DNA of 33,537 bases from Clostridiales bacterium UBA7011 (GCA_002449635.1 DJXF01000111.1:1-33537), one strand, 5' to 3'; positions 1 to 7,050 are shown, counted from the first letter of the stretch. The notes: generated by a model from the letters alone, not told the origin. Program-made: numbers and translations.

Positions 1-318
1 GTCGATGGCTTCCGAGCCGCCGACGGTGGCGATAATTTCTTTGCGGTAATCGTATTCCAGATTGAAATTTTCCCGCACATATTTGGCGATTTCGCGGCGC
101 AGATCTGCGAGCCCCCAGTTGGATGTATAGAACGTCTTGCCCTGCTGCAGCGAGGCAATGCCTGCGCGCCGAATCTGCCACGGCGTCTGAAAATCCGGCT
201 CGCCGACGCCGAGCGAAATGGCATCCTCCATGGTGCTGACAATGTCAAAGAACTTTCGGATACCGGACGGCTTGACCGCACGCGCTTTCTCCGAAATCAG
301 GGAGGAGTAATCAATCAT
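1..318 (-). CDS. PLP-dependent aminotransferase, class I/II (N-terminal 106 residues; runs off the left edge)
   Basis: Only the first 106 codons lie in the window; the gene continues past base 1. The reading begins MIDYSSLISEKARAVKPSG and contains the pattern DAISLGVGEPDFQTP near residues 32-46, followed by GKTFYTSNWGLADLRREIA. This is the usual start of fold-type I aminotransferases of the AspC/PatA group: a short N-arm, then the ISLGxGEPDF segment and the YT...G...LR substrate-side segment. The catalytic lysine lies outside the window, so the substrate cannot be read. The ATG at 318 overlaps the stop of the upstream Lrp-family gene by 8 nt, so the two are translationally coupled. An Lrp regulator joined to an aminotransferase is a common clostridial arrangement and suggests the regulator senses an amino acid handled by this enzyme (inference). 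Confidence 0.9.
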   Translation of the reverse strand, partial: MIDYSSLISEKARAVKPSGIRKFFDIVSTMEDAISLGVGEPDFQTPWQIRRAGIASLQQGKTFYTSNWGLADLRREIAKYVRENFNLEYDYRKEIIATVGGSEAID

Positions 319-787
319 CGCGGAAATCCTCTCTTTCATCCACCGGGTTGAAATCAATACCGGCATCCTTATATTTTTTCAGAACGAAGTGCGTTGACGT
401 CGAGATGATATTTTCCATCGGTGCGAGGTTTTCCGAGACAAAGCGGGAAACCTCCTGCAGCGAGCGCCCGTTGATAATAACGGTGAAGTCAAAGCTACCG
501 CTCATCAGATATACGCTCACGACCTGCGTGTGGCAATAGATGCGCCGCGCAAGCTCGTCAAAGCCCATGCCCTTCTGCGGGCTGACACGGACTTCAATCA
601 GCGCAGTTACGCTGTCGCGTTCGATTTTATCCCAGTCAATAATGGCTTTGTAGCCGAGAATGATGTTATCCCTCTCGTATTTATGAATGCTGTCGACGAC
701 TTCCTGTTCCGTGATCCCCAGCATTTTTGCAATGCGGGCGGGTGTGATGCGGGCGTCCTGTTCCAGCAGCTGTAAAATTCGGTGCAT
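311..787 (-). CDS. Lrp/AsnC family transcriptional regulator
   Basis: A 158-residue protein, the usual length for Lrp/AsnC regulators. Residues 1-50 form the AsnC-type winged helix-turn-helix (ILQLLEQDARITPARIAKML, then VVDSIHKYERDNIILGY). Residues 60-140 form the RAM/AsnC ligand-binding domain (VTALIEVRVSP... VVSVYLMSGSFDFTVIING). The start at 787 is chosen over a longer reading from 850 because AGGAGGT lies seven bases upstream of the ATG and the HTH begins immediately. The gene overlaps the downstream aminotransferase by 8 nt. Such proteins bind DNA as dimers or octamers and respond to amino acids. A strong sigma-A-like promoter and a structured leader lie upstream, and an inverted repeat next to the -10 element could be an autoregulatory site (inference). 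Confidence 0.93.
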   Translation of the reverse strand: MHRILQLLEQDARITPARIAKMLGITEQEVVDSIHKYERDNIILGYKAIIDWDKIERDSVTALIEVRVSPQKGMGFDELARRIYCHTQVVSVYLMSGSFDFTVIINGRSLQEVSRFVSENLAPMENIISTSTHFVLKKYKDAGIDFNPVDEREDFRDD

Positions 788-807
788 AGTAAAGACCTCC
801 TGAATGT

Positions 808-872
808 TTAGGGAAATGATGAACCTGTTCTGCGCAGCGCACGGCTGCACAATTACTTCAGCAGTTCCCTAA
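808..872 (-). promoter_or_regulatory. Inverted repeat and structured leader upstream of the Lrp-family gene
   Basis: A perfect 8-bp inverted repeat, TTAGGGAA at 808-815 and TTCCCTAA at 865-872, brackets the untranslated leader of the Lrp gene and ends next to the -10 box. On the minus-strand transcript GGGAA...UUCCC can close a stem. Inside it GAAC/GUUC and a 5-bp GCAGC/GCUGC hairpin can also form. It may be an operator for the regulator or an RNA structure; the sequence alone cannot say which. Confidence 0.4.
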
Positions 873-873
873 G

Positions 874-902
874 AGTATACAACAGATTTTTCGGGATGAA
901 AA
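874..902 (-). promoter_or_regulatory. Sigma-A-type promoter for the Lrp-aminotransferase operon
   Basis: Read on the minus strand, TTTTCA (902-897) and TATACT (879-874) are separated by 17 bp. The predicted start is near 867, giving a leader of about 80 nt before the ATG at 787. The promoter diverges from the one at 942-970. Confidence 0.6.
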
Positions 903-941
903 GCATAAAAACGGGGGAAAACGAATTTTTCGGTGAAAAAA

Positions 942-970
942 TTGAAACTGTATGGTATCTGAGGTACAAT
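942..970 (+). promoter_or_regulatory. Sigma-A-type promoter for the DUF2461-exonuclease operon
   Basis: TTGAAA at 942-947 and TACAAT at 965-970 are separated by exactly 17 bp. They lie about 30 bases upstream of the ATG at 1001, which is preceded by GAAGGAG. Confidence 0.75.
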
Positions 971-1000
971 AGGAAGAAGTGAAACAGAAGGAGATTTTTC

Positions 1001-1705
1001 ATGATATTTGATAAATTTACGCCCGAGATGCTCGATTTTCTCGCAGAAAACCATCTTCAAAACAGCAAAGCATGGTATGACGAGCACAAAGAGGACTACC
1101 GTCGTCTGGTTGTGGAGCCGTATCATCTGCTGATAGAAGAAATGACGCCTGACATGCTGGAAATCGACCCGCAGTTTGTCACTGTGCCCTCGAAGGCGCT
1201 TTCCCGTGTGCGGCGCGACACACGCTTTACCAAAAACAAGGACTTGTACCGCGATCACGCATGGCTGGTATTTCGCCGGCCAAAAGAGCGTCTGGGCAGC
1301 TCGCTTTGTTATTATTTCGGAACCGATCAGGACGGATGGAGCTACGGCATCGGCTATTATGATATGCCGTCCGATGTGCGCGAGGAATACCGCCGGATGA
1401 TTTTGCATCACGACACACAGTATTTACAGGCGCGGCAGGCACTGGAGCAGACACCGGACTTTGCGCTGTACGGCGAGAGCTACAAGCGCGTTCCGTTTCC
1501 CGACGCACCGGAAGAGGATCTCGCCTGGCTGAACCGGAAAAACATCGGTGTCATTTGTTTCCATGATGATTATGATGCCTTGTTTCGCGGCCTGTTTTAT
1601 GATACAATGATAAGTAATATCAAGCGAATCGCCCCGTTTTATTATTTCCTTCGCACAGCAGAAGAGCGAGTTCGCCATCAAACAGATTTGGAGGCATATT
1701 CGTGA
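1001..1705 (+). CDS. DUF2461 family protein (TIGR02453-like)
   Basis: A 234-residue cytoplasmic protein of the DUF2461 family. Recognisable features are the N-terminal FTPEMLDFLAENHLQNSKAWYDEHKEDY segment (residues about 6-33, given here for location), the RVRRDTRFTKNKDLYRDHAW stretch near residues 68-87, and the following short beta segments with LGSSLCYYFG and WSYGIGYYDM. The family is widespread in bacteria and has no established reaction. The conserved Arg/Asp/Lys-rich RDTRFTKNK core is its hallmark. The start is supported by GAAGGAG eight bases upstream and by the adjacent promoter. The stop overlaps the GTG start of the exonuclease gene. No signal peptide or membrane segment is seen. 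The family assignment is confident; the function is unknown. Confidence 0.88.
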   Translation: MIFDKFTPEMLDFLAENHLQNSKAWYDEHKEDYRRLVVEPYHLLIEEMTPDMLEIDPQFVTVPSKALSRVRRDTRFTKNKDLYRDHAWLVFRRPKERLGSSLCYYFGTDQDGWSYGIGYYDMPSDVREEYRRMILHHDTQYLQARQALEQTPDFALYGESYKRVPFPDAPEEDLAWLNRKNIGVICFHDDYDALFRGLFYDTMISNIKRIAPFYYFLRTAEERVRHQTDLEAYS

Positions 1706-2415
1706 AGTTTACGGCGATCGATTTTGAAACAGCAAATGCATCCATGCTGAGCGCGTGCTCGATTGGCGCGGTTGTCTTTGAGGACGGCATACCTGTTCGG
1801 GAAATGTACACGCTGATTCGTCCGCCTGAGGAATATGGAAAATTCAACTGGTATAATGTGCGCATTCACGGCATCCGCGCCTCCATGGTGCAGGATGCAC
1901 CCACCTTCGATCAGGTTTGGGAACTGCTCGCCGGCGATATTGAGAATCAGCTCGTTGTCTGTCACAATGCCGCGTTTGACACCGTTGTGCTGTGCCGGCT
2001 GCTGGAATATTACGGTATCGGCGTTCCGACCTTTGATTATCTCTGTACCGTCAAGATGTCGCAGCGTCTGTGGCCGGAAATGGAGAATCACAAACTGGAC
2101 ACGGTGTGCGACGATCTGGATATTTCGCTCAATCACCACGAGGCGCTGTCCGATGCGCGCGCGTGCGGCATGATTTTAGCAGAGGCACTCAGAAGTCAGC
2201 ACTGTTCCAATGTGTCCGATTTGCTGGAAGCGCTCGAAATGCGTGCCGGACATATTTCCCCGCAGGGGAGGGTGTCCTGCTCCACTTCAGAAGAAATTCG
2301 AAGAAAAATTCTTTCCGAAAAAAAGAAACAGGAAAGCCGCCGGAGATATTTTGCCCGCAGGCAGGCAGCAAAAGCGGGAAGTGCGGCACTGGAGAAAGGA
2401 GAAAAACTATCATGA
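1702..2415 (+). CDS. DnaQ-like DEDDh 3'-5' exonuclease
   Basis: A 237-residue protein with a complete DEDDh exonuclease domain in residues 1-165. Motif ExoI is AIDFETAN (Asp7, Glu9), ExoII is CHNAAFDTVVL, and ExoIII is NHHEALSDARACG, supplying the His and the last Asp. Family members remove nucleotides from 3' ends with two metal ions and act as polymerase proofreading subunits or stand-alone DNA/RNA exonucleases. Here no polymerase domain is attached. The C-terminal 50 residues are lysine/arginine-rich (KKKQESRRRYFARRQAA) and could help bind nucleic acid. The GTG start at 1702 has GGAGG upstream and overlaps the stop of the DUF2461 gene. The stop in turn overlaps the next gene by ATGA. The substrate is not deducible. 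Confidence 0.9.
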   Translation: MKFTAIDFETANASMLSACSIGAVVFEDGIPVREMYTLIRPPEEYGKFNWYNVRIHGIRASMVQDAPTFDQVWELLAGDIENQLVVCHNAAFDTVVLCRLLEYYGIGVPTFDYLCTVKMSQRLWPEMENHKLDTVCDDLDISLNHHEALSDARACGMILAEALRSQHCSNVSDLLEALEMRAGHISPQGRVSCSTSEEIRRKILSEKKKQESRRRYFARRQAAKAGSAALEKGEKLS

Positions 2416-2744
2416 TGAACACGTCGTTTTTCAACAAGGCGAGAGATTACCGCGATCTCGCAGCCGCACGAATCGGAAATGTGGGTGACATGGCAAAGAT
2501 CGGTTACGATGTCGCCGCAAGCCGTATTTCCGTCCTGCTGAACAAGTATCTGCTCTCCGAGCTGTGCATCCTGCAAATGATGCTCGTTTCGTTCGGCATT
2601 CTTCTCGGCGCAACGTTTACCGGCTTCTTTAAGAAGTACCGCGGTGTTGTATTGGTTGCATTTCTGATCTCGGTCGGGCTTTTTGTCTACAAGGCATTCC
2701 AGCTGCTCGGCGAATGGGACGAGGATAATTCCGGAGAATTTTGA
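2412..2744 (+). CDS. Small membrane protein of unknown function (110 aa)
   Basis: The ATG at 2412 overlaps the stop of the exonuclease gene (ATGATGA), and AGAAAGGAG lies just upstream, so the gene is translationally coupled. The protein has an amphipathic N-terminal half (residues 1-45, MMNTSFFNKARDYRDLAAAR) and then two hydrophobic segments, roughly residues 50-70 and 77-97, ending in an acidic tail (EWDEDNSGEF). The N-terminal NKARDYRDLAAARIGNVGD style resembles small clostridial membrane proteins that often carry an N-terminal zinc ribbon, but no cysteine pair is present here. I do not recognise a named family. It is followed by a terminator and closes the operon. Confidence 0.75.
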   Translation: MMNTSFFNKARDYRDLAAARIGNVGDMAKIGYDVAASRISVLLNKYLLSELCILQMMLVSFGILLGATFTGFFKKYRGVVLVAFLISVGLFVYKAFQLLGEWDEDNSGEF

Positions 2745-2747
2745 TGC

Positions 2748-2795
2748 GATGCCGCCTGAGATGGAGTCTTTCCGCGTCTCGGGCGGCTTTTTCAA
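2748..2795 (+). terminator. Rho-independent terminator after the exonuclease operon
   Basis: GCCGCC-TGAGA at the 5' side pairs with TCTCGGGCGGC at the 3' side, followed by TTTTTC. It lies directly after the stop at 2744 and ahead of the tRNA promoter. Confidence 0.75.
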
Positions 2796-2802
2796 AAAAT
2801 GC

Positions 2803-2831
2803 TTGCAAGACCAACAGAATTCCGGTATAAT
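2803..2831 (+). promoter_or_regulatory. Promoter of tRNA-Leu
   Basis: TTGCAA at 2803-2808 and a perfect TATAAT at 2826-2831 are spaced by 17 bp. They lie 15 bp upstream of the mature tRNA 5' end. Confidence 0.8.
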
Positions 2832-2846
2832 AGGTTTGTTGCATCT

Positions 2847-2933
2847 GCCGGTGTGATGGAATTGGTAGACGTAGTGGACTCAAAATCCACCGCTGGCGAC
2901 AGCGTACCGGTTCGAGTCCGGTCACCGGCACCA
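2847..2933 (+). tRNA. tRNA-Leu (anticodon CAA)
   Basis: The acceptor arms GCCGGTG (2847-2853) and CACCGGC (2923-2929) pair perfectly, and ACCA follows, so the CCA end is encoded. The anticodon stem GTGGA/TCCAC encloses the loop CTCAAAA, giving anticodon CAA at 2881-2883, which reads UUG leucine codons. A long variable arm (GCTGGCGACAGC) marks a class II tRNA, and the T loop TTCGAGT is standard. The length of about 87 nt is normal for tRNA-Leu. Confidence 0.97.
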
Positions 2934-2940
2934 CGAGCAG

Positions 2941-2993
2941 ATAATCCGAACCAGATCTTCTTCCACGAGGATTCGTTCGGATTATTTTTTTTC
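2941..2993 (+). terminator. Rho-independent terminator after tRNA-Leu
   Basis: ATAATCCGAAC (2941-2951) and GTTCGGATTAT (2975-2985) form a perfect 11-bp stem followed by eight T residues. It ends the tRNA transcript. Confidence 0.9.
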
Positions 2994-3128
2994 AAGGAAA
3001 CGTTCTTCCGCAACGGGGTATCGGTTGACCGGAACAAGGAAAAAGGTGCAGGATATCATTTTCCCGTTCCGGTTTGTCCCCCGGAAGAGGATCATGGACA
3101 AGAAATCGTGAGAGGGGGAGGAAGGATA

Positions 3129-3602
3129 GTGGAAAACATTTTGCTGAACAATGAATTGAATCTGTCGTACCCCGAGGGATTCCATGTGTTGGATGACGAG
3201 GAACGCAATCGATTAACCTTCTTCGAAGATGGTCCGGGCGTGTGCTTGTCCGATCCGGAAAGGCACATCATGATGTCCGTAGGCTGGAAACAGGCGGGCG
3301 GATTCGCAGCCATGGTGTTAAACTCTAAAGATGTCGCGAAAAACATGGAGGCAAAGATCAGAAAGCCCATGAAGCAGTTCGGATACCGGCTGGAAGGCTT
3401 TGTTTCCAGAGAGGTCGGCGGCAAACAGGCCAATGGCTTCCGCTACGAGTACGAGGCGCAGGGTATCGGTATGTTTGCCGAATCTCTGGCTGTCAAAATG
3501 AATAAGACTATCTACTACATCCACTTCTACGCCAGAACAGCGTTGAAGGCCGAAAGCCTTCCGATCATGGAAGATATACTCGGCTCAATCCTTTGGATGT
3601 GA
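3129..3602 (+). CDS. Hypothetical protein, 157 aa, unrecognised
   Basis: GTG at 3129 is preceded by GGGGGAGGAAGG and fits better than longer in-frame readings, which would run back through the tRNA and its terminator. The protein begins with VENILLNNELNLSYPEGFHVL and is mixed alpha/beta with no signal peptide or membrane segment. A central stretch SVGWKQAGGFAAMVLNSKDVA and a C-terminal YYIHFYARTALKAESLPIMEDIL alternate strand and helix. The overall look, a strand-rich half, then SKDVAKNMEAKIRKPMKQFG, then paired strands, resembles small single-domain proteins of the PsbP/DcrB type, but I cannot assign it. It stands alone between the tRNA-Leu terminator and its own terminator at 3659. No obvious sigma-A promoter was found in 2994-3128. 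Confidence 0.6.
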   Translation: MENILLNNELNLSYPEGFHVLDDEERNRLTFFEDGPGVCLSDPERHIMMSVGWKQAGGFAAMVLNSKDVAKNMEAKIRKPMKQFGYRLEGFVSREVGGKQANGFRYEYEAQGIGMFAESLAVKMNKTIYYIHFYARTALKAESLPIMEDILGSILWM

Positions 3603-3658
3603 AAGCTTGCTGATAATCTTTAGCTAATACATTCTTTATCTGAATCATGATCTTTTTC

Positions 3659-3686
3659 CCGGATGCAGTACGCATCCGGCTTTTTT
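3659..3686 (+). terminator. Rho-independent terminator after the 157-aa gene
   Basis: CCGGATGC (3659-3666) and GCATCCGG (3672-3679) form a perfect 8-bp stem with loop AGTAC, followed by C and six T residues. Confidence 0.9.
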
Positions 3687-3703
3687 ATGGAGGAGGATTG
3701 ATT

Positions 3704-3841
3704 GTGGAGTACATACTTTTGTCCTGCTGCCCCGATTGCAGTATAGATGGATCAGGACAGACAAGGAAACTATTTTCATATTTAATACAAAATATATATT
3801 ATAAAATATATAGGTATATTCCAATATGCCATCGGATGTAA
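3704..3841 (+). CDS. Possible 45-aa peptide or remnant of a duplicated gene start
   Basis: GTG at 3704 follows GGAGGAGGATTGATT and opens a 45-residue reading (VEYILLSCCPDCSIDGSGQ...). The ribosome site and first codons echo those of the gene at 3129 (VENILL there, VEYILL here), which suggests a decayed tandem copy rather than an independent gene. The reading then passes into AT-rich sequence rich in Tyr and Ile that does not look coding. It carries a CCPDC motif but no other support. I rate it as doubtful. Confidence 0.25.
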   Translation: MEYILLSCCPDCSIDGSGQTRKLFSYLIQNIYYKIYRYIPICHRM

Positions 3842-4124
3842 CTTTTATATTACAAATTCAATCCGAAATATGATATAATGAAAAATAGCAATAAACCGGA
3901 TTTTGCTGCAAAAACAAGGAGGGCGTTCCGGAACCGCCTTAGCCTTAATGAAAAGGAAATACAATATCAATGGTATTCGTTTTTCAAAGGAGCCGCTGAT
4001 TCGGAGCAAACAAAATGCTGTCTCATATTGTAGTAAAGCAGTGCAATCCGGAGGCATCTTCGTGATGACATTATTGCCGTGAGGAATTCATTTTATTGAT
4101 ATCTTTTGGAAGGAGAGAAAAACA
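3842..4124 (+). promoter_or_regulatory. AT-rich gap with a candidate promoter for the SLH protein gene
   Basis: No coding region is convincing here. A consensus TATAAT at 3874-3879 has only a weak -35 (TTACAA, 18-bp spacing). If used, it would give a leader of about 240 nt before the TTG at 4125. The leader contains short potential stems but no riboswitch class that I recognise. Confidence 0.4.
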
Positions 4125-5720
4125 TTGGAAACCAAACGACCAAGCCGTCTGCTCAGCCTGCTTCTTGCGTTTGCGCTCTGTTTCTCGGCTCTGCCGATGC
4201 TGAGTGCGGAAGCGGCTGCGGCGGATGAGATGACGGAATTATCCGTTGACCGTTCCCTGACACAGGCGGAGCTGGCAGAGCTGCCTGCGGAACTGACGAA
4301 AGAAGAAGCAGCGTTTGACATCAACGCTGTACTCAACAGCGTCCAACTGCATCCGCAGAGAACAGGATATGCGGCGCTGGATAAGCTGCTGGAAAATATA
4401 CTGAAGCCCTATGCAAAAGCAAGTACGGCAAAGAAGGTGCAGGTCTGCTATGACTGGACCGTACGAAATATCAACTACTCGTGGTCCGGCTATAAGGCCG
4501 AGAAGTCCGGATATTATGGCTTCAACCGCAAATATCCGTATAACGATTACGAAGAAGGTCTGCAGAAGGCGTTTCCGGAGGAAGTGATCGCCCGCACCTA
4601 CTACACAATGAGCAAGCATGAGGGCGTTTGCTATGACTGGGGTGCAGTATTTGCTGTCATGATGCGCTATATCGGCATTGAAGCATATGTCCATACCGGC
4701 ATATTCCGTTTTGAATGGGATACACAGTGGGGACATCACGGCTGGGCTGAGGTTAAGATCAACGGAACAAACTATATCTTTGATCCGCAGCGTGAATTCC
4801 GCATGTGCGGTGACGGCAAGGGCAAGATCAGCCACACCCGTTATTATGGCCTGCGCTACTCGGATACCGACCGCTATCAGCAGGAGACAAAGGTCAATGC
4901 AAAGCGCGATGCTCAGTTCCTTCCGGTTACAGCACATCGGAAGAAATTTGTTCCGATCAACGCGGTTGCATCCCGTTCCGGCAAGGTGACCGGTGCAGGC
5001 AAATACGATATTACTGCGACAGCAACACTCCGCGCTGTTCCCAACGCCGGGAAGAGCTTTGCGGGCTGGTATACTGCGTCCGGCAAGCTGCTCAGCTCCA
5101 ATCCGGCATACAGCTTCACGGTAAGCGGCCCGGCAACTGTTTATGCGATGTTTGCAGGTGACAAATTCTACGATATCAGAAACAACGACTGGTATGCGGG
5201 TGCAGCGATGCGTGCTGCCGATCTCGGATTGATTTCCGGCACACGGCCGTATCGCTTTGACGGAAAAACCGCTATGTCGCGCGCAATGGTCGTGATCATT
5301 CTGGCAAAGCTGGAGAAGGCCGATTTGAGCGGTTATACGAATACAAAGTTCTCTGATGTAAAAAGCGGTCAGTGGTATACGCGTGCAATCGCATGGGCAA
5401 ACGAAAACGGCATTGTCAGCGGAACAAACAAGGGCACTTTCCTGCCGGATGCTTCTGTGACACGCGAGGAGTTTGTTGTGATTATGACAAACTATCTGAA
5501 ATGGAAGCAGTTCGAGCTCACGGATGCCGAACTTCAGTACTCCGATCAGGATGCGATTAGTGCATGGGCGCTCTCTGCCGTAAAGAAGATTCAGGGTGCG
5601 GGCATGATTTCCGGATTCCCGGATGGAACATTCCGCCCGCGTAATTCGCTGAGCCGGGCTGAAGGCGTTGCGATTCTGGTTCATCTGGTGGATTTTATGG
5701 ATGCGGCAGCGAAAGCTTGA
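4125..5720 (+). CDS. Secreted transglutaminase-like protein with three SLH domains
   Basis: A 531-residue exported protein. The TTG start at 4125 has AAGGAG nine bases upstream and leads straight into a signal peptide (RLLSLLLAFALCFSALPML, cleavage likely near residue 32 after AEAAA). Residues about 100-235 form a transglutaminase-like cysteine protease fold with a full triad: Cys169 in EGVCYDWG, His205 in HHGWAEV, and Asp220 in YIFDPQR. Residues about 275-345 resemble an InlB-type B repeat (GKSFAGWYTASGKLL... TVYAMFAG). Residues about 347-405, 406-465 and 470-528 are three S-layer homology domains, with FSDVKSGQWYTRAIAWANENG and GFPDGTFRPRNSLSRAEG as the clearest segments. SLH domains hold proteins on pyruvylated cell-wall polymers, so the enzyme probably acts at the cell surface, as a peptidase or cross-linker (inference). 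The gene stands alone. Confidence 0.9.
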   Translation: METKRPSRLLSLLLAFALCFSALPMLSAEAAAADEMTELSVDRSLTQAELAELPAELTKEEAAFDINAVLNSVQLHPQRTGYAALDKLLENILKPYAKASTAKKVQVCYDWTVRNINYSWSGYKAEKSGYYGFNRKYPYNDYEEGLQKAFPEEVIARTYYTMSKHEGVCYDWGAVFAVMMRYIGIEAYVHTGIFRFEWDTQWGHHGWAEVKINGTNYIFDPQREFRMCGDGKGKISHTRYYGLRYSDTDRYQQETKVNAKRDAQFLPVTAHRKKFVPINAVASRSGKVTGAGKYDITATATLRAVPNAGKSFAGWYTASGKLLSSNPAYSFTVSGPATVYAMFAGDKFYDIRNNDWYAGAAMRAADLGLISGTRPYRFDGKTAMSRAMVVIILAKLEKADLSGYTNTKFSDVKSGQWYTRAIAWANENGIVSGTNKGTFLPDASVTREEFVVIMTNYLKWKQFELTDAELQYSDQDAISAWALSAVKKIQGAGMISGFPDGTFRPRNSLSRAEGVAILVHLVDFMDAAAKA

Positions 5721-5785
5721 CTGCAATTCATTTGCTGTGGAGATATGATTCCCTGAAATCTGCGTGACAAGACATTTTAATACGG

Positions 5786-5834
5786 AATCCCTCTAGGGCT
5801 GGTGCGGGAATACCCGTGCTGCTTTAGAGGGATT
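5786..5834 (+). terminator. Long hairpin after the SLH protein gene, probable terminator
   Basis: AATCCCTCTA (5786-5795) and TAGAGGGATT (5825-5834) form a perfect 10-bp stem enclosing a second CGGG/CCCG hairpin. The T tract is poor (ATTCTG), so termination may be weak. The position 65 bp after the stop codon supports a terminator role. Confidence 0.5.
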
Positions 5835-6033
5835 ATTCTGCGCTGCAGCCAGGAGAGAAGCGCCCGGGCGAGCAAGTTATTGCATTGGGAATGTCTCAAG
5901 CAGGCGTTTCCGTTTGCTTGCATTGGAGGAAAACAATGCCACGATTTTGAAGAATCACAAGGCCCGGATGTAAAAAAACCATGCCTGTATTTGTGTAATC
6001 CCACAAAAAGTCATGGATTTTTTCAAAGGGATG
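5835..6033. other. Intergenic stretch with nothing recognised
   Basis: There is no convincing gene, RNA or repeat between the hairpin and the licT promoter. A short TGCATTGG sequence occurs twice (around 5880 and 5920), which I cannot interpret. Confidence 0.4.
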
Positions 6034-6062
6034 TTGACAATATAGACGTATCGTGTTAAAAT
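6034..6062 (+). promoter_or_regulatory. Strong sigma-A-type promoter of the antiterminator-PTS locus
   Basis: A perfect TTGACA (6034-6039), a 17-bp spacer and TAAAAT (6057-6062). The transcript would start near 6069, about 10 nt ahead of the RAT element. Confidence 0.85.
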
Positions 6063-6078
6063 TTTATTCACAAATGTT

Positions 6079-6107
6079 GGAATGTTACCGGTGATGCGGG
6101 CGTAACC
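6079..6107 (+). promoter_or_regulatory. RAT: ribonucleic antiterminator site for a BglG/LicT-family protein
   Basis: The 29-nt element begins GGAATGTTACCGG and ends GCGGGCGTAACC. It matches the familiar GGATTGTTACTG...CAGGCAAAACC style of RAT hairpins. Its last two bases (CC, 6106-6107) are also the first two bases of the terminator stem that follows. Only one structure can therefore form at a time, which is the classic arrangement. Confidence 0.88.
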
Positions 6108-6177
6108 AACTCTATCTGTTTCCCTGTGACGCACCGTAGTTCGGCCATAGGGCGCCAGTGTAGAGTTGGCTTTTTTT
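6106..6177 (+). terminator. Conditional terminator overlapping the RAT
   Basis: CCAACTCTA (6106-6114) pairs with TAGAGTTGG (6161-6169), a 9-bp stem, followed by C and seven T residues. The loop region of about 46 nt can form inner helices. Binding of the antiterminator to the RAT would block the 5' arm and allow read-through into the regulator and PTS genes. Confidence 0.9.
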
Positions 6178-6198
6178 ATCTCCGGGGGAGAGGACACA

Positions 6199-7050
6199 AT
6201 GAGAGTCAAAAAGGTCATCAACAATAGTATTCTTTCTGTCATTGATGAAAAGGGAAACGAGATGATCGTGACCGGAAAGGGCATTGGATTCAAGCGCAAG
6301 ACGGGCGAGTTTGTCGACGAAACGCTGGTCGAGAAAGTTTATCATATGGAAGATAAGGCCGAGCAGCGCCGCCTGCGGGAACTGGTTGCTCAAATTCCTC
6401 TGGAGCATTTGAAATTCACAGAGGCATGTATTGAAGAGATTAAGTCGCAGATTCGTCAGCCGCTCAATGAGTCTTTGCTCATTACGCTGGCCGACCACAT
6501 CAGCTTTGCCATCCAGCGCAAGAAGCAGGGAGTTGAGTTTAATAATCCGCTCAGCGATGCGATTGTCTGCTATTATCCCACCGAATACCAGCTCGGAAAG
6601 CGATGTCTGCAGGCGATTGAGCGGGAATATGGCGTCCGCCTGAATGAGGACGAGGCCGCATTCATTGCCCTGCATATCGTCAATGCCGAACTGAACACCG
6701 ATATGAGTCAAATGCACGATATGACCCGCCTGATGGACGGCTGTGTCCGGGTGACGGAGTTTTACTATCGAAAACAGTTTGATCGGGATTCGCTCGATTT
6801 TAATCGTTTCACGGTCCATTTGCGTTATCTGGTACAGAGGCTGTATCAGGGGGCGATGATGGAGGACAAGGCGGAGGAACGGGACGAAATGTTCCGGGAA
6901 CTGATTCGCCGCAACTGCAAGGAGCACTATGCGTGCGCCGAACGGATTGCCTCCTATATTGCAACCAACTTTGATAAGACAATCAGCGAGGAGGAAAAGA
7001 TTTATCTGACCATCCACCTCAAACGTCTTAACATGAATGAGGACGAATAA
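6199..7050 (+). CDS. licT: BglG/LicT-family transcription antiterminator
   Basis: A 283-residue protein. Residues 1-55 are the CAT RNA-binding domain (MRVKKVINNSILSVIDEKG, then GKGIGFKRKTG), and two PTS regulation domains follow. All four regulatory histidines are present: His100 (ADHISFA) and His159 (ALHIVNA) in PRD1, and His207 (FTVHLRYL) and His273 (LTIHLKRL) in PRD2. The first three fall at the same positions as in Bacillus LicT. Known members bind RAT hairpins when dephosphorylated on PRD1 by the sugar permease and phosphorylated on PRD2 by HPr. ATG 6199 is chosen because it begins the CAT domain and lies just after GGGGGAGAGG. A RAT/terminator precedes the gene itself, so it appears autoregulated. 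The next gene is the PTS permease. The symbol denotes the subfamily; GlcT is the alternative given the glucose-type permease. Confidence 0.93.
   Translation: MRVKKVINNSILSVIDEKGNEMIVTGKGIGFKRKTGEFVDETLVEKVYHMEDKAEQRRLRELVAQIPLEHLKFTEACIEEIKSQIRQPLNESLLITLADHISFAIQRKKQGVEFNNPLSDAIVCYYPTEYQLGKRCLQAIEREYGVRLNEDEAAFIALHIVNAELNTDMSQMHDMTRLMDGCVRVTEFYYRKQFDRDSLDFNRFTVHLRYLVQRLYQGAMMEDKAEERDEMFRELIRRNCKEHYACAERIASYIATNFDKTISEEEKIYLTIHLKRLNMNEDE

Noticed and set aside
2799..3128. Upstream extension of the 157-aa protein through the tRNA
   Set aside because: It would translate the tRNA-Leu and its terminator. The GTG at 3129 has a strong ribosome site.
3886..4124. Possible riboswitch in the leader of the SLH protein gene
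   Set aside because: No conserved core of any class that I know, and no paired terminator/antiterminator was found.
4239..5726. 495-codon open reading antisense to the SLH protein gene
   Set aside because: Cys/Arg/Ile-rich with no motif and no ribosome site. The plus-strand protein has clear domains.
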